Below are positions 15,576 to 25,816 of a DNA stretch of 64,000 nucleotides, piece after piece. Position numbers and translations under genes: made by a program. The stretch is taken from assembly GCF_004799495.1 (NCBI RefSeq), contig NZ_SSMY01000014.1, positions 62,001-126,000 of the forward strand. Direction: 5' to 3'. The notes under the pieces are model-generated. The model was not told the DNA's origin. It searched no databases and saw only the letters and a list, made by a program, of their open reading frames with translations. Numbering within the stretch: the first letter of the stretch is position 1; each line of letters begins with the position of its first letter. This stretch comes from Sphingomonas sp. (GTDB taxonomy: Bacteria; Pseudomonadota; Alphaproteobacteria; Sphingomonadales; Sphingomonadaceae).

Positions 15576-16202
15576 TCAGGTCAGGCCGAGGCTGATCCGA
15601 ATCCCGTCGATCACGAACTGCACCGCGAGCGCGCCGAGCAGCACACCGAGGATGCGCGTGATCACCGCCTCGATCCGCGCGCCGAGCAGCTTCATCAGCG
15701 GCCCCGCGGCGAGCAGCGCGAGCAGGGTCAGCACCAAGATCGTCGCGAGTGCCGCGAGCACCACTGTCACGCGCTCGACCCCGTGGTTGCGGCTCATCAT
15801 CAGCATGACGCTGGCGATCGACCCCGGCCCGGCGATCATCGGCATCGCCATCGGGAAGATCGACACGTCCTCGACCTCGGGCGTCGCGGCGACCTTCGCG
15901 GCGCGGTCCTCGCGACGTTCGGTGCGCTTCTCGAACACCATTTCGAGCGCGATCAGGAACAACATGATCCCGCCCGCGATGCGGAACGCCGAGAGACTGA
16001 CGCCGAGCGCGTTGAGGATGCCCTCACCCACCGCGGCGAACACGAACAGGATGATCGAGGCGACGAACACCGCGCGGATTGCCATCGACCGGCGGTGCGC
16101 GGGCGACGCGCCGTGCGTCAGCCCGGCATAGATCGGCGCGCAGCCGGGCGGGTCGATCACGATGAAGAACGTGACGAGCGCGGAGAGGTAGAGCTCGATC
16201 AT
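15576..16202 (-). CDS. MarC family integral membrane protein
   Basis: 208 residues, six predicted membrane helices, with F-I-V-I-D-P-P-G near the start and M-A-M-P-M-I-A-G-P-G-S-I-A-S in the middle, both hallmarks of MarC/UPF0056. The family's transport function is unproven and its old link to multiple antibiotic resistance has been withdrawn. Its ATG overlaps the stop of the upstream gene (ATGA), so it is the last gene of a coupled minus-strand run. Confidence 0.85.
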   Translation of the reverse strand: MIELYLSALVTFFIVIDPPGCAPIYAGLTHGASPAHRRSMAIRAVFVASIILFVFAAVGEGILNALGVSLSAFRIAGGIMLFLIALEMVFEKRTERREDRAAKVAATPEVEDVSIFPMAMPMIAGPGSIASVMLMMSRNHGVERVTVVLAALATILVLTLLALLAAGPLMKLLGARIEAVITRILGVLLGALAVQFVIDGIRISLGLT

Positions 16203-16903
16203 TTGTTGGGTGGCGATCCGGCGGTTTTATCTTCGATCACACGTCGGAATTTCCGACCGTCCCACAGTAGGGCCGCTACCGAGCGGCCGCCATCCGGCGA
16301 TACGCGAAACTCGAAACGCAACGTTCCGTCCTCCGAAGAATCAACGCCGCCACCACCGTCGGGATAGCCTTCCCTCATTCCCATTCCGGGTGGGTTACTA
16401 CAGATGGCTTTGATCACGGCGGGGCGCTGCCGAGGGCGCGAGACTTTCAACGCATCGCCGCCATCGACCGTCCACTTCCAATCACCATTGTTCTGACGCT
16501 GCCAAAGCGTGGTGAAATACCCAACGCTGCCATCGGCCCGCTTCCAGCCGCCGGTGTTGACCGCAAGGCTACCATCGCACGAGATATAGCTCGCCGTCGG
16601 CCACCAATCGATCGCTTTGGGCGGGTCGTTGCGACCTTTCAGCCATTCGTGCGCGTTGACCGGCTGCGGCGTGAACATCACCGCGTCGTCGGTCGACCAT
16701 TTGCGGAACGCGGTCCATTGGCCGAGCGTCTTCGCGTCGGCGGCAAAGGCGTGTTCGGCGTCGAGGGCGGACTGTCCCTCCACCGTTCGTGCTGAGCCTA
16801 TCGAAGCAGGTGGACTGGGCATATCGCCCGCCACACGCCCTTCGACAAGCTCAGGGCGAACGGTAAGGAGGAGAAAGGCCAGCGCGACAGCCGCCCGCTT
16901 CAC
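16199..16903 (-). CDS. Secreted NTF2-like hypothetical protein with translated palindromic repeat
   Basis: 234 residues, GTG start at 16903 overlapping the folD stop (GTGA). The hydrophobic signal core (residues 4-14) is followed by residues about 14-42 that are encoded by a dispersed palindromic repeat (16782-16864), then a mature domain starting near S-A-L-D-A-E-H-A-F. That domain has [19 protein letters not shown] and [15 protein letters not shown], typical of DUF4440/NTF2-like periplasmic proteins. The repeat replaces or extends the signal-cleavage region while keeping the frame open. Function unknown. Confidence 0.7.
   Translation of the reverse strand: MKRAAVALAFLLLTVRPELVEGRVAGDMPSPPASIGSARTVEGQSALDAEHAFAADAKTLGQWTAFRKWSTDDAVMFTPQPVNAHEWLKGRNDPPKAIDWWPTASYISCDGSLAVNTGGWKRADGSVGYFTTLWQRQNNGDWKWTVDGGDALKVSRPRQRPAVIKAICSNPPGMGMREGYPDGGGGVDSSEDGTLRFEFRVSPDGGRSVAALLWDGRKFRRVIEDKTAGSPPNK
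16782..16864. repeat. Palindromic dispersed repeat (REP-like) inside a gene
   Basis: ACCGTTCG at 16782 pairs with CGAACGGT ending at 16864. Inner arms carry the paired segments GAGCCTATCGAAG and CTTCGACAAGCTC, the core of a dispersed element widespread in alphaproteobacterial genomes (from memory). It lies wholly within a coding frame, contributing about 28 residues to the signal-peptide region. Confidence 0.7.
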
Positions 16904-17796
16904 AGCGCGTCCTTGTCATACGGCACCTTCGCCCGCCGGTGCGCGGAGATCAGCGTGTTTCGGAGCAAACACGCGATCGTCATCGGCCCGACCCCGCCGG
17001 GCACCGGGGTGATCGCGCCCGCGACCTGCATCGCGCCGGCGAAATCGACGTCGCCGACCAGCCGCCCGTTGCTGCCCTCGATCGCAGGTGCCTCGCGGTT
17101 GATGCCCACATCGATCACGGTCGCGCCGGGCTTGATCCAGTCGCCCTTGACCAGCTCCGCCATGCCGACCGCCGCCACGACGATGTCGGCGCGCTTGACC
17201 ACGCTCGACAGATCCCTGGTCTTCGAATGCGCGACGGTGACGGTGCAGCTTTCCTTCAGGAGCAATTGCGCCATCGGCTTGCCGACGATGTTCGACCGCC
17301 CGATCACCACCGCGTCGAGTCCCGTCAGGTCACCGAGCTGGTCCTTCAGCAGCATCAGGCAGCCATAGGGCGTGCACGGCACGAACCCGTACAGCCCGGT
17401 CGCGAGCCGCCCGGCATTGACTGGGTGGAAACCATCGACGTCCTTGTCGGGGTCGATCCGCGTGGTGACGACGCGCTCGTCGATATGGTCGGGAAGCGGC
17501 AATTGGACGAGGATGCCGTCGACCCGGTCGTCGGCGTTGAGCGTGTCGATCAGCGCGAGCAGATCGTCCTGCGAGGTGTCGGCGGGAAGCTTGTGCTCGA
17601 AACTGCCCATCCCCGCAGCGATCGTCGCCCTGTGCTTGTTGCGGACATAGACCGCCGACGCCGGGTCCTCGCCGACCAGCACGACCGCGAGGCCGGGCGG
17701 GCGCCCCGCCGCTTCGTGGAAATGCGCGACCTGGGCCGCGATCCGCTCGCGCAAGCCGAGCGCGAAGCCTTTGCCGTCGATGATCTCAGCCGTCAT
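16900..17796 (-). CDS. folD: Bifunctional methylenetetrahydrofolate dehydrogenase/cyclohydrolase FolD
   Basis: 298 residues, full family length. Y-V-R-N-K-H carries the catalytic Lys of the cyclohydrolase/dehydrogenase site. [10 protein letters not shown], the [15 protein letters not shown] loop and the C-terminal [10 protein letters not shown] are all diagnostic. It interconverts 5,10-methylene- and 10-formyl-THF in the cytoplasm, feeding purine and formyl-Met synthesis. It is in a minus-strand run behind argB and yggT. Confidence 0.96.
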   Translation of the reverse strand: MTAEIIDGKGFALGLRERIAAQVAHFHEAAGRPPGLAVVLVGEDPASAVYVRNKHRATIAAGMGSFEHKLPADTSQDDLLALIDTLNADDRVDGILVQLPLPDHIDERVVTTRIDPDKDVDGFHPVNAGRLATGLYGFVPCTPYGCLMLLKDQLGDLTGLDAVVIGRSNIVGKPMAQLLLKESCTVTVAHSKTRDLSSVVKRADIVVAAVGMAELVKGDWIKPGATVIDVGINREAPAIEGSNGRLVGDVDFAGAMQVAGAITPVPGGVGPMTIACLLRNTLISAHRRAKVPYDKDAL

Positions 17797-17838
17797 GGCC
17801 CGGCCTGATAGAGCGACCCGGGCTTTGGCGCCAGTCGA

Positions 17839-18156
17839 TCAGGACAGTCCCGAGCCCAGCACCGACCGCGCGATGGCGGGGATGATCCAGTTGTTGATCA
17901 CCTGGATGATCAGCAGCACGATCAGCGGCGACAGGTCGAGCGCGCCGAGGTTCGGCATGATCCGCCGGATCGGGCGATACAGCGGGTCGGTGAGCCGGTT
18001 GAGCAGGCGATAGATGTCGCGCACCGTGTCGTTGTAGGTGTTGATGATGTTGAACCCGATCAGCCACGACATCACCGCCTGCGCGATGACGATCAGCGAC
18101 ACGATCAGCAGCAGCATCTGAATGAGGCCCAGCAGCTCTATCAACGCGCTCTCCAT
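17839..18156 (-). CDS. YggT family membrane protein
   Basis: 105 residues with two membrane helices either side of the amphipathic segment L-N-R-L-T-D-P-L-Y-R-P-I-R-R-I-M-P, the YggT/YlmG hallmark, followed by G-A-L-D-L-S-P-L. Homologues are linked to membrane organisation, division and osmotic tolerance, with no defined reaction. Lies 42 bases upstream of folD and 32 bases after argB, likely one transcript. Confidence 0.9.
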   Translation of the reverse strand: MESALIELLGLIQMLLLIVSLIVIAQAVMSWLIGFNIINTYNDTVRDIYRLLNRLTDPLYRPIRRIMPNLGALDLSPLIVLLIIQVINNWIIPAIARSVLGSGLS

Positions 18157-18188
18157 CGACTCAGTGTTTTAGGTATATAGTACAGTTG

Positions 18189-19088
18189 TTACGCTCTGAC
18201 CAGAGTGCCCGCGCCGCGCCGGGTGAAGATTTCGAGCAGCATGCCGTGCGGCACGCGGCCGTCGAGGATGACCGCGGCCTCTACCCCCGCTTCGACCGCG
18301 TTCACGCACGTGTCGACCTTGGGGATCATCCCGCCCGAAATCGTGCCGTCGGCCTTCATCGCCTCGATGCTCGCGCGGTCGAGGTCGGTCTGGAGCTCGC
18401 CCGCCTTGTCGAGCACCCCCGCGACGTCGGTCAGCAGGAAGAAGCGCGTCGCGCCGAGCGCCCCCGCGATCGCCCCCGCCATCGTATCCGCGTTGATATT
18501 GTACGTCTCGCCGTCCGCGCCGAGCGCGACCGGGGCGACGACCGGGATGAACCCGTCGCGCGCCAGGTTGTTGAGGATCGACGGGTCGACGCTCACGGGT
18601 TCGCCGACGAAGCCGAGATCGACGTGGCGCTCGATCCCCGAATTGGGGTCGGGCTCGTGGCGCGCGACCTTTTCCGCCAGCACCAGGTTGGCGTCCTTGC
18701 CCGAAATGCCCACCGCGCGCCCGCCGAGCGCGGCGATCCAGCCGACGATTTCCTTGTTGATCTTGCCCGCCAGCACCATTTCCGCGACCTCGGCGGTGGC
18801 GGCGTCGGTGACGCGTAGCCCGCCGACGAATTGCGATTCGATACCGAGCTTCTTGAGCATCGACCCGATCTGCGGGCCCCCGCCGTGCACCACGACCGGA
18901 TTGATCCCGACCGCCTTGAGCAACACCACGTCCTCGGCGAAGTCGCGCTGCGCCTCCGGGTCGCCCATCGCGTGCCCGCCGTACTTCACGACGAACGTGC
19001 GCCCCGCGTAGCGCTGCAGGTACGGCAGCGCCTCGACGAGCGTTTCGGCCTTGGCGAGCAAGGCGGGCGAGGGGGTGTGGTCGGTCAT
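18189..19088 (-). CDS. argB: Acetylglutamate kinase
   Basis: 299 residues. Amino-acid-kinase fold with [18 protein letters not shown] (N-acetylglutamate site), [11 protein letters not shown] and the C-terminal G-G-M-I-P-K-V. It phosphorylates N-acetyl-L-glutamate in the second step of arginine synthesis, usually under arginine feedback in forms that carry an N-terminal helix like the one here. It starts 10 bases after the queuosine transporter gene. Confidence 0.96.
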   Translation of the reverse strand: MTDHTPSPALLAKAETLVEALPYLQRYAGRTFVVKYGGHAMGDPEAQRDFAEDVVLLKAVGINPVVVHGGGPQIGSMLKKLGIESQFVGGLRVTDAATAEVAEMVLAGKINKEIVGWIAALGGRAVGISGKDANLVLAEKVARHEPDPNSGIERHVDLGFVGEPVSVDPSILNNLARDGFIPVVAPVALGADGETYNINADTMAGAIAGALGATRFFLLTDVAGVLDKAGELQTDLDRASIEAMKADGTISGGMIPKVDTCVNAVEAGVEAAVILDGRVPHGMLLEIFTRRGAGTLVRA

Positions 19089-19098
19089 CCGCCGCGCG

Positions 19099-19752
19099 TT
19101 AGGCTCGCGATGGCGTGCCGTCCAGCCAGCGGCCCAGCGCGACGAACCCGGTGATCAGGAACGGCACCAGCACGATCGACAGCACGACCTTGGCCAGCAT
19201 CTGCCCCTCCATCAGCCCCAGGATCGGGCGCTCGCCGTAGAACGAGATGGTGATGAACAATACGGTGTCGACGATCTGGCTGATCACGCTGGCGATCATG
19301 CCGCGCAGCCAGACGAGGCGGCCCTGGCCTTCCTGGCCCTTCAGCTTGGAGAAGATGAAGACGTTGAGCGTCTGCGACGTGCCGTAGGAGATGAACCCGG
19401 CGAGCATCATCCGCACGCTTTGCCCGACGACGATCGGGAAGGCCGGTACTGCCGGCGGGTACATGCCGGGATCGGCCGGCAGATGCAGCACGAGCTGGAT
19501 CAACGCGGCAGAGACGAACAGCGGGACAAAGCCCAGCCGGACGAGCGAGGTTGCGGCCCGTTGCCCATGCAGTTCGGCGATCGCGCTCGACAGCACGACG
19601 AGGATCAGGAACCCGAAAATACCCGCCTCGACCGCGAGCGGCCCCAGCGCGACTTGCTTAACCCCCAGCACGCCCGCAATGCAGACCATGCCGCCATAGA
19701 GGATCGAATAGATGAAGAGCGAGCGCGGCATCGCGGGGGAGGGTGTGTCCAT
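19099..19752 (-). CDS. Queuosine precursor transporter (YhhQ/VUT family)
   Basis: 217 residues from ATG 19752 (M-D-T-P-S). Six membrane helices with A-E-L-H-G near helix 2, [15 protein letters not shown] and [11 protein letters not shown], the YhhQ pattern. It imports a queuosine precursor (preQ0/preQ1). The window also holds GluQRS at 26159, which decorates queuosine in tRNA-Asp, so the modification is likely used here. First gene of the long minus-strand run ending in marC. Confidence 0.85.
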   Translation of the reverse strand: MDTPSPAMPRSLFIYSILYGGMVCIAGVLGVKQVALGPLAVEAGIFGFLILVVLSSAIAELHGQRAATSLVRLGFVPLFVSAALIQLVLHLPADPGMYPPAVPAFPIVVGQSVRMMLAGFISYGTSQTLNVFIFSKLKGQEGQGRLVWLRGMIASVISQIVDTVLFITISFYGERPILGLMEGQMLAKVVLSIVLVPFLITGFVALGRWLDGTPSRA

Positions 19753-19817
19753 AGGGCGCGACGCTAACGCCATTTCCGCGCACGTCAAACAGTCCGCTAT
19801 TGGCGCTTCCGACCACC

Positions 19818-19893
19818 GTCATGCCGGACTTGATCCGGCATTCCGCTTCTTCAACTTGAAGAAAGCGGGACCCCGGCTCGAGGCCGGGGTGAC
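19818..19893. repeat. Dispersed palindromic repeat (GTCAT..GTGAC type)
   Basis: Two small hairpins (CCGGACTTGATCCGG and CCCCGGCTCGAGGCCGGGG) flank CGCTTCTTCAACTTGAAGAAAGCG, and the whole is bracketed by GTCAT and GTGAC. It is related to the elements at 37449 and 53443. Sits between divergent transcripts' 3' ends and could stabilise or end mRNAs. Confidence 0.6.
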
Positions 19894-19908
19894 GATCGAG
19901 ACTGCCGG

Positions 19909-20325
19909 CTACTTCATCCGCTTGTTGCAGGCGCTCCAATATTGCGGCCACTTCATGCCAGCGGCGACCTTGCCCGCCGCCTTGTCGGCGCGCCATTGCA
20001 CGCCGCACTGCTTTTCGCGCGCGTACATCGCCTTTTGCGCGGCGCTGGGCTCGCCGCGGGGTTTGGTGGCCTTGGCGGGTTTCAAGGCAACCATCGTCGG
20101 GGCCGGCTTGACCGGCGCGACCGCCGCCGTCGCCGGCTTGGGCATGCTCGCGCGGCAAGCGGCGAGGAACTGGTTCCAAGTCTGCCCGGCGGGCAGCGTA
20201 TTGGCCTTCTTCGCGGCCTGATACTTGGCGCCGCACACTTGCATCGCGTTTTCCGCGAAAGCGGGCGAAGCGGCGAACCCCACCGCCATGGCGGCGGCGA
20301 TTGCAATCGACTTGAACTGGACCAT
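19909..20325 (-). CDS. Secreted protein with duplicated Cys-x-W motif (PsiF-like)
   Basis: 138 residues. Signal peptide 1-24 (A-F-A-E). The mature protein holds two copies of one motif: C-G-A-K-Y-Q-A-A-K...G-Q-T-W-N-Q-F-L-A-A-C-R (about 31-58) and C-G-V-Q-W-R-A-D-K...G-M-K-W-P-Q-Y-W-S-A-C-N-K-R (about 108-136). A Pro/Lys/Ala linker lies between them. Each copy has two Cys that could pair into a disulfide-closed hairpin. The pattern recalls PsiF repeats. Function unknown; export to the periplasm is likely. Confidence 0.75.
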   Translation of the reverse strand: MVQFKSIAIAAAMAVGFAASPAFAENAMQVCGAKYQAAKKANTLPAGQTWNQFLAACRASMPKPATAAVAPVKPAPTMVALKPAKATKPRGEPSAAQKAMYAREKQCGVQWRADKAAGKVAAGMKWPQYWSACNKRMK

Positions 20326-20492
20326 CGACTCACTCCCTCAGGCGTCGCCGGGTCAGCCCGGCTCGCGGCCATGTGGCGAGCATGCCTCAGCCGCTGCGCG
20401 ACCGCAATCCACAGCCGGGTCGCCGCCGGGGCTTGTCGCTCCGCGATTTTTTCCGCCATACTCGCGGCCAATTCCACGGGGGCAGTTTTTCC

Positions 20493-21785
20493 ATGCAGCG
20501 TATCCTGATCGGCCTGGCCGGTATCGCCGTCATCCTGTTGATCGCGTTCGCGCTGTCGAACAACCGCCGCGCGATCCGCCCGCGCGTGGTGATCGCGGCG
20601 TTCCTGTTGCAGGCATTGATCGCGGTGCTCGTGCTGTATGTGCCGGCGGGCAAGACCGTACTGGCCTGGATGTCGGGCGGCGTCGCCAACCTCTTGGGAT
20701 ATGCGAAGGAAGGGACGAAATTCCTCCTCGGCGGTCTGACCGACCCGCCTTATGGCGACCACGTCTTCGCAATCGGCGCCTTGCCGGTCATCATCTTCTT
20801 CGCCGCGCTCGTCTCGATCCTCTATTACCTGAACATCATGCAGGCGATCGTGCGCTGGCTTGGTGGCGCGATCGAATGGGTGATCGGCGTGTCGAAGGTC
20901 GAGAGCCTGTGCGCGGCGGCGAACATCTTCGTCGGCCAGAGCGAATCGCCGCTGGTGATCCGACCCTATCTCGCGGGCCTCACCCAAGCGCAGCTGTTCA
21001 CCGTGATGACCAGCGGGATGGCGGGCGTCGCGGGCACGATCCTGGCGGCGTACGCGTCGATGGGAATCAAGATCGACTATCTTCTCGCGGCGAGCTTCAT
21101 GGCGGCGCCGGGCGGCATCCTGATGGCCAAGATCATCATGCCCGACACCAGGAGCCTGGCCGCCGAAGATGCGGTCGTCGACGGCAAGCCGAGTGCGGAG
21201 GCGATCGCGCTGCCCGACGGCAGCGTCCCCGGCGAACCGCTCCCCGACGCGACCCACGACGAGGAAAAGCCCGCCAACATCATCATGGCCGCCGCTCAAG
21301 GCGCGCAGACCGGCGTCAAGCTGGCGGTCGCGGTCGGCGCGATGGTGCTGGCGTTCGTCGCCTTGGTCGCGCTCGCCAACGGTATCCTCGGCGGAGTCGG
21401 CGGCTGGTTCGGCTATCCCGACCTCAGCTTCCAGGCGATCCTCGGCGCGATCTTCAAGCCGGTGATGTACCTGCTCAACGTGCCGTGGAACGAGGCCGGC
21501 GCGGCGGGCGGCTTCTTCGGCGAGAAGATCGTGCTCAACGAATTCGTCGCGTACATCGACCTCGGCAAGATGCAGGCGGGGCTGAGCCCGCACACCGTCG
21601 CGGTGGTGACGTTCGCGCTGTGCGGTTTCGCCAATTTTTCGTCGATCGCGATCCAGATGGCGGTGACCGGTAGCCTCGCCCCCAACCAGCGTCCGATAAT
21701 CGCGAAGCTCGGCTTGCGCGCGCTCGCGGCGGGGAGTCTGGCGAATCTGATGTCGGCGGCGCTCGCCGGGATGCTGATCGCCTAA
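20493..21785 (+). CDS. CNT family nucleoside transporter (NupC-like)
   Basis: 430 residues from ATG 20493. Typical concentrative nucleoside transporter signatures: P-Y-G-D-H-V-F-A-I-G-A-L-P-V-I-I-F-F, V-E-S-L-C-A-A-A-N-I-F-V-G-Q-S-E-S-P-L, L-N-E-F-V-A-Y and C-G-F-A-N-F-S-S-I. A cytoplasmic insert at about 230-270 (G-K-P-S-A-E...D-E-E-K-P) is normal for the family. It imports nucleosides using H+ or Na+. Isolated on the plus strand. Confidence 0.92.
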   Translation: MQRILIGLAGIAVILLIAFALSNNRRAIRPRVVIAAFLLQALIAVLVLYVPAGKTVLAWMSGGVANLLGYAKEGTKFLLGGLTDPPYGDHVFAIGALPVIIFFAALVSILYYLNIMQAIVRWLGGAIEWVIGVSKVESLCAAANIFVGQSESPLVIRPYLAGLTQAQLFTVMTSGMAGVAGTILAAYASMGIKIDYLLAASFMAAPGGILMAKIIMPDTRSLAAEDAVVDGKPSAEAIALPDGSVPGEPLPDATHDEEKPANIIMAAAQGAQTGVKLAVAVGAMVLAFVALVALANGILGGVGGWFGYPDLSFQAILGAIFKPVMYLLNVPWNEAGAAGGFFGEKIVLNEFVAYIDLGKMQAGLSPHTVAVVTFALCGFANFSSIAIQMAVTGSLAPNQRPIIAKLGLRALAAGSLANLMSAALAGMLIA

Positions 21786-22021
21786 CGCTTCAGCACAACG
21801 CGCATCAGCCCGATCCCGGCGATCAGCGCCCAGGCGCTTTCGACGATCGCGGCCGACAGGTTGAAGTCGTGCGCGAGGCTGACGAGGATCAGGCTCGCGG
21901 CGAGGAAATTACCCAGCAGTGCCGCCGGTTGCTTGGCGTCGACCCGCCCCGCCACGGTCAGCGCGTACGTGCCGAGGATCAGCGCAGTGCCGGCCAGCCC
22001 GATCGCGTCGTACAGCGTCAC
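21782..22021 (-). CDS. CBU_0592-like small membrane protein
   Basis: 79 residues from GTG 22021, which overlaps the upstream stop in GTGA; longer frames reach into the neighbouring gene and are rejected. Three hydrophobic segments with [19 protein letters not shown] and the ending A-L-I-A-G-I-G-L fit the CBU_0592 family of unknown function. Coupled to the dehydrogenase gene. Confidence 0.7.
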   Translation of the reverse strand: MTLYDAIGLAGTALILGTYALTVAGRVDAKQPAALLGNFLAASLILVSLAHDFNLSAAIVESAWALIAGIGLMRVVLKR

Positions 22022-22887
22022 CGCGTCGGCACCGGCTCGGCGCTCGAATAATCGTAGAAGCCGCGGCCCGTCTTGCGGCCGTACCAGCCGGCCTCGACAT
22101 ATTTGATCAGGAGGGGCGCGGGCCGGAACTTGGGGTCGCCGGTCCCTTCGAACAGCACGCGTGTGATCTCGAGACACGTGTCGAGCCCGATGAAATCGGC
22201 GAGCGTCAGCGGCCCCATCGGGTGGTTGAGGCCGAGCTGGCAGGCGAGGTCGATGTCGCGGATCGTCGCCACACCCTCACCGAGCGCGAAGCACGCTTCG
22301 TTGAGCATCGGCATCAGCACGCGGTTGACGATGAACCCCGGCGCGTCGTTGGCGCGCACCACCTGCTTACCGAGCGCCGCGGCATAGGTCTCGATCTTCG
22401 CCACGGTGTCGTTGCTGGTGGCGAGCCCGCGGATGATCTCGATCAGCCCCATGACGGGCACCGGGTTGAAGAAATGCACCCCGATGAAGCGCGCCGGGTC
22501 GGGGGTAGCCTGCGCCAGCCGCGTGATCGGGATCGACGAGGTGTTCGACGCCAGGATCGCGGCGCTGCCCATCACCTTGCCCACTTCGGCGAAGATCGCG
22601 CGCTTGATCTCCTCGCGCTCGGTCGCGGCCTCGACGATCAGGTCGCATTTGCCCATCCCTGCCGGCCCGTCGATCGTCTCGATCCGGCCGAGCGCCTGGT
22701 CCATCGCGGCTTCGTCGAGCTTGCCCTTTTCGACCACGCGGGCGAGCTGGCGCGCGATCCCCGCCTTGCCCGCATCGGCGCGCTCCTTCGACACGTCGGC
22801 GAGCAGCACATGATACCCGGCCTGCGCCGTCACTTGCGCGATCCCCGCGCCCATCTGACCCGCCCCGATCACGCCGACGCTGTGCAT
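22018..22887 (-). CDS. 3-hydroxybutyryl-CoA dehydrogenase
   Basis: 289 residues, family length. NAD site [14 protein letters not shown] at the start; H-F-F-N-P-V-P-V-M with catalytic His; G-F-I-V-N-R-V; and [16 protein letters not shown]. It oxidises (S)-3-hydroxybutyryl-CoA to acetoacetyl-CoA (paaH/hbd type). Together with the PHA genes at 46.6 kb and the propionyl-CoA cluster it fits active short-chain acyl-CoA metabolism. Downstream of egtD by 52 bases. Confidence 0.93.
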   Translation of the reverse strand: MHSVGVIGAGQMGAGIAQVTAQAGYHVLLADVSKERADAGKAGIARQLARVVEKGKLDEAAMDQALGRIETIDGPAGMGKCDLIVEAATEREEIKRAIFAEVGKVMGSAAILASNTSSIPITRLAQATPDPARFIGVHFFNPVPVMGLIEIIRGLATSNDTVAKIETYAAALGKQVVRANDAPGFIVNRVLMPMLNEACFALGEGVATIRDIDLACQLGLNHPMGPLTLADFIGLDTCLEITRVLFEGTGDPKFRPAPLLIKYVEAGWYGRKTGRGFYDYSSAEPVPTR

Positions 22888-22939
22888 TGCCTGCTCCCGT
22901 ATAGTGCACGGCAGCCCATAACGGTTTTGGCGGTCGCGG

Positions 22940-23929
22940 CTAGGGCGCGGGGCGCGGCGCCTGCGCTTCGGCGAGGTAGAGCGCGAATTGGTCCTCTGGG
23001 TCGGTCCATTCGGCGATCGGGGTCCAGCCGCCGGCGCGGAGCAGGATGCGCGCGTCGCGCGGGCCGTATTTGTGGCTGTTCTCGGTGTGGATCGTCTCGC
23101 CCGCCGCGATCGAGAACGGGCGGCCCTCGATTGTGAAGGTCACGTCTTCGCGTGCCTCGAGGTGCATTTCGATCCGCGCGCGGTCGTCGTTCCAGATCGC
23201 ACGGTGGCGAAACGCCTCGACCGGAATCGTGCCATCGAGCTCGCGGTTGATCCGCTCGAGCAGGTTGAGATTGAACGCCGCGGTGATGCCCGCCGCGTCG
23301 TCATAAGCGCGTTCGAGGACAGCGACGTCCTTGATCCGGTCCATCCCGATCAACAGCATTGCGCCCCCATTGCTTTCGGCGCCGAGCGACGCGCGCATCG
23401 CGCGGAGCAGGTCGGCGGACGACAGCGGGATCATGTTGCCGATGGTCGATCCCGGGAAGAAACCTAGCTTGGGCGCGGCGGCGATCCCGGCGGGAAGCTT
23501 GATCGGCTGGAGGAAATCGCCCTCGACTGGCACGACGGGCAGGCCGGGGAAGCGCGCGGCGAGCGCCTTCGACGATTCGCGCAGAAAGTCGCCCGAAATA
23601 TCGATCGGCACATAGGCCGACGGCGCCACTGCCTCGAGCACGATCGGCGTCTTGGTTGACGATCCCGACCCGAACTCGACGACCGCGCGGCCGGGCCCGA
23701 CGAGCGCTGCGATTTCGCCCGCCTTTTCCTTCAGCAGCGCGGTTTCGGTCCGCGTCGGATAATATTCGGGCAGCTCGGTGATCGCCTCGAACAGTTCGGA
23801 CCCGCGCCGGTCGTAAAACCACCGCGCCGGGATCGCGCGCGGACGGCGGGTCAGCCCGTCGATCACATCGGCGCGAAACGCCGGGTCGGCGAAGCTGCGC
23901 GTGCCGTCCTCGATTTCCTGCTTGAGCAT
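22940..23929 (-). CDS. egtD: L-histidine N-alpha-methyltransferase EgtD
   Basis: 329 residues from ATG 23929, which shares one base with the egtB stop (TGATG). Signatures: [40 protein letters not shown] (SAM site) and the C-terminal H-T-E-N-S-H-K-Y. It trimethylates histidine to hercynine, the first step of ergothioneine synthesis. Coupled to egtB. Confidence 0.95.
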   Translation of the reverse strand: MLKQEIEDGTRSFADPAFRADVIDGLTRRPRAIPARWFYDRRGSELFEAITELPEYYPTRTETALLKEKAGEIAALVGPGRAVVEFGSGSSTKTPIVLEAVAPSAYVPIDISGDFLRESSKALAARFPGLPVVPVEGDFLQPIKLPAGIAAAPKLGFFPGSTIGNMIPLSSADLLRAMRASLGAESNGGAMLLIGMDRIKDVAVLERAYDDAAGITAAFNLNLLERINRELDGTIPVEAFRHRAIWNDDRARIEMHLEAREDVTFTIEGRPFSIAAGETIHTENSHKYGPRDARILLRAGGWTPIAEWTDPEDQFALYLAEAQAPRPAP

Positions 23930-25188
23930 CAGATATCTTTCGCCAGCCGCACGCCGGTGAACTGCCAGCGCTGATGCGGGTAGAAGAAGTTGCGGTAACA
24001 GGCGCGAACGTGCCCGCGTGGGGTCGCGCACGACCCGCCACGCAGCACGAACTGCCCGCTCATGAACTTGCCGTTATATTCGCCGACGGCGCCCTCCGCG
24101 GGCTTGAAGCCGGGATAGGGGCGGTACGCGCTGCCGGTCCATTCCCATACGTCGCCGAAGAACGCGGGGCCGCCCGCGGAAGGGCGGGGCTCGACCGGCC
24201 CGGCGGTGTCGAGCTGGTTGCCGCTATCGGGGTCGTGACCAGCCGCCGCCGCTTCCCATTCGGCCTCGGTCGGGAGGCGCGCGCCGGCCCAGCTGGCATA
24301 GGCATCGGCCTCGAAGAAACTGACGTGGGTGACGGGTGCGGCGGGATCGATCGCGCGACGGCCGTCGAGCCCGAAGCGAGTCCACACGCCGTCGCGCCGT
24401 TCCCAGTAGAGCGGCGCGTCGATGCCGTCCGCTTTCACCCACGCCCAGCCGTCCGACAGCCAGTGGCGCGGATCGGCATAGCCGCCGTCGGCGATGAAGC
24501 TGACCCATTCGCCGTTGGTCACGGTACGGTCGGCGATGGCGTGGCTGGTAAGCAGCGTTCTGTGGCGCGGGCCTTCGCAATCGAACGCGAAATTGGGGCT
24601 GTCGTGCCCGATCTCGACCAGCCCGCCGTCATGCTCGATCCAGCCGATCGGCCCCGGCATCGCGACCGGCACCTTGCGCGCGCCGGGCCATACCGCCGGC
24701 TCGGTCGGGTTTTCGGACATCAGGTGGAGGAGGTCGGTGAGCAGCAATTCCTGATGCTGCTCCTCGTGATGACACCCGAGCCGGACCAGTTCGCGCGCCG
24801 CCTCGGGCAAATCGGGCAGTGCCTCGGCCAGCGTGGCATCGACATGCGCGCGGTACGCCAGCACCTCGGCCAGCCCCGGCCGCGTGATCATCCCGCGTCG
24901 GTCGCGCGCGTGGCGGCGGCCTTCGGCCTCATAATAGGAATTGAACAGGAAGGGAAAACGCTCGTCGTGGAGCGCGTAATCGCGGACGAAATCGCGCAGC
25001 ACGAACGTCTCGAAGAACCAGGTGGTGTGCGCCAGATGCCATTTCGCGGGCGAGGCGTCGGGCATCGACTGGACGCTCGCATCGGCGTCGGACAGCGGCG
25101 CGACCAGATCGACGCTCAGCGCGCGCACCGCGGCGAGGCGCTCGGCCAGCGCTTCGGGTGTCGGCGACGGGCCCAACCTCGTTCGCAT
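23929..25188 (-). CDS. egtB: Ergothioneine synthase EgtB (hercynine sulfoxide synthase)
   Basis: 419 residues. N-terminal DinB-like domain with the iron ligands K-W-H-L-A-H (about 49-54) and H-H-E-E-Q-H-Q-E, then a C-terminal FGE-sulfatase fold ([32 protein letters not shown]). A non-haem iron enzyme that couples a thiol donor to hercynine. With egtD it gives the two core enzymes; no egtA, egtC or egtE is in the window, so the thiol donor (gamma-Glu-Cys or Cys) is not settled. Confidence 0.94.
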   Translation of the reverse strand: MRTRLGPSPTPEALAERLAAVRALSVDLVAPLSDADASVQSMPDASPAKWHLAHTTWFFETFVLRDFVRDYALHDERFPFLFNSYYEAEGRRHARDRRGMITRPGLAEVLAYRAHVDATLAEALPDLPEAARELVRLGCHHEEQHQELLLTDLLHLMSENPTEPAVWPGARKVPVAMPGPIGWIEHDGGLVEIGHDSPNFAFDCEGPRHRTLLTSHAIADRTVTNGEWVSFIADGGYADPRHWLSDGWAWVKADGIDAPLYWERRDGVWTRFGLDGRRAIDPAAPVTHVSFFEADAYASWAGARLPTEAEWEAAAAGHDPDSGNQLDTAGPVEPRPSAGGPAFFGDVWEWTGSAYRPYPGFKPAEGAVGEYNGKFMSGQFVLRGGSCATPRGHVRACYRNFFYPHQRWQFTGVRLAKDI

Positions 25189-25251
25189 TATGTTCCATCT
25201 GTAACGCCGAAAATGCGCCCCCGCAATGATCGAATCAGATCAGCGCCCAAG

Positions 25252-25797
25252 TTACCGGGACGCGCCGGGAACCCAGAGAACGTCGCCCCCCGCCGATTGG
25301 TTCATCGCGCGCGCGGCGACGAACAGCCAGTCGCTCAGCCGGTTGAGATAGCGCAGCGCCTCGGGCGCGACCGTCCCGGCCGCGACCGCGCTGCGCTCCG
25401 CGCGGCGGGCAACCGCGCGGGCGAGGTGGAGATGCGCGGCGATCGGCGCGCCGCCGGGCAGGATGAAGCTGGTCAGCGGGGCGAGCGCGCCGTTCATCGC
25501 GTCGATCTCCTGCTCCAGCCGTGCGACCTGCGCGGGCGTGATGCGGAGTGCGCCGTCGATCCCGTCGGGCGTCGCGATATCCGCGCCCAGGTCGAACAAA
25601 TCGTTCTGGATCCGCGCCAGCGCCGCGTGCGTCTCGTCCTCCGCCAGCGTCGCCGCGAGGCCGATCGCGCTGTTCGCCTCGTCGACATCGCCGATCGCCG
25701 CCATCAGCGGATCGGCCTTCGACACGCGCGACCCGTCGACGAGACCGGTCGAGCCGTCGTCGCCGGTGCGGGTGTAGATTTTGTTGAGTTTTACCAT
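25252..25797 (-). CDS. Cob(I)alamin adenosyltransferase, PduO type
   Basis: 181 residues from ATG 25797 (M-V-K-L-N-K-I-Y-T-R-T-G-D-D-G-S-T-G-L), the family's invariant opening. Further signatures are D-E-A-N-S-A-I-G, F-I-L-P-G-G and R-A-V-A-R-R-A-E-R, ending R-Y-L-N-R-L-S-D-W-L-F-V-A-A-R. It adds the 5'-deoxyadenosyl group to cob(I)alamin, making the cofactor for the methylmalonyl-CoA mutase at 58972. An upstream extension of the frame is repeat-derived and excluded. Confidence 0.94.
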   Translation of the reverse strand: MVKLNKIYTRTGDDGSTGLVDGSRVSKADPLMAAIGDVDEANSAIGLAATLAEDETHAALARIQNDLFDLGADIATPDGIDGALRITPAQVARLEQEIDAMNGALAPLTSFILPGGAPIAAHLHLARAVARRAERSAVAAGTVAPEALRYLNRLSDWLFVAARAMNQSAGGDVLWVPGASR

Positions 25798-25816
25798 GTC
25801 AATTTTCGCGCTGCCG

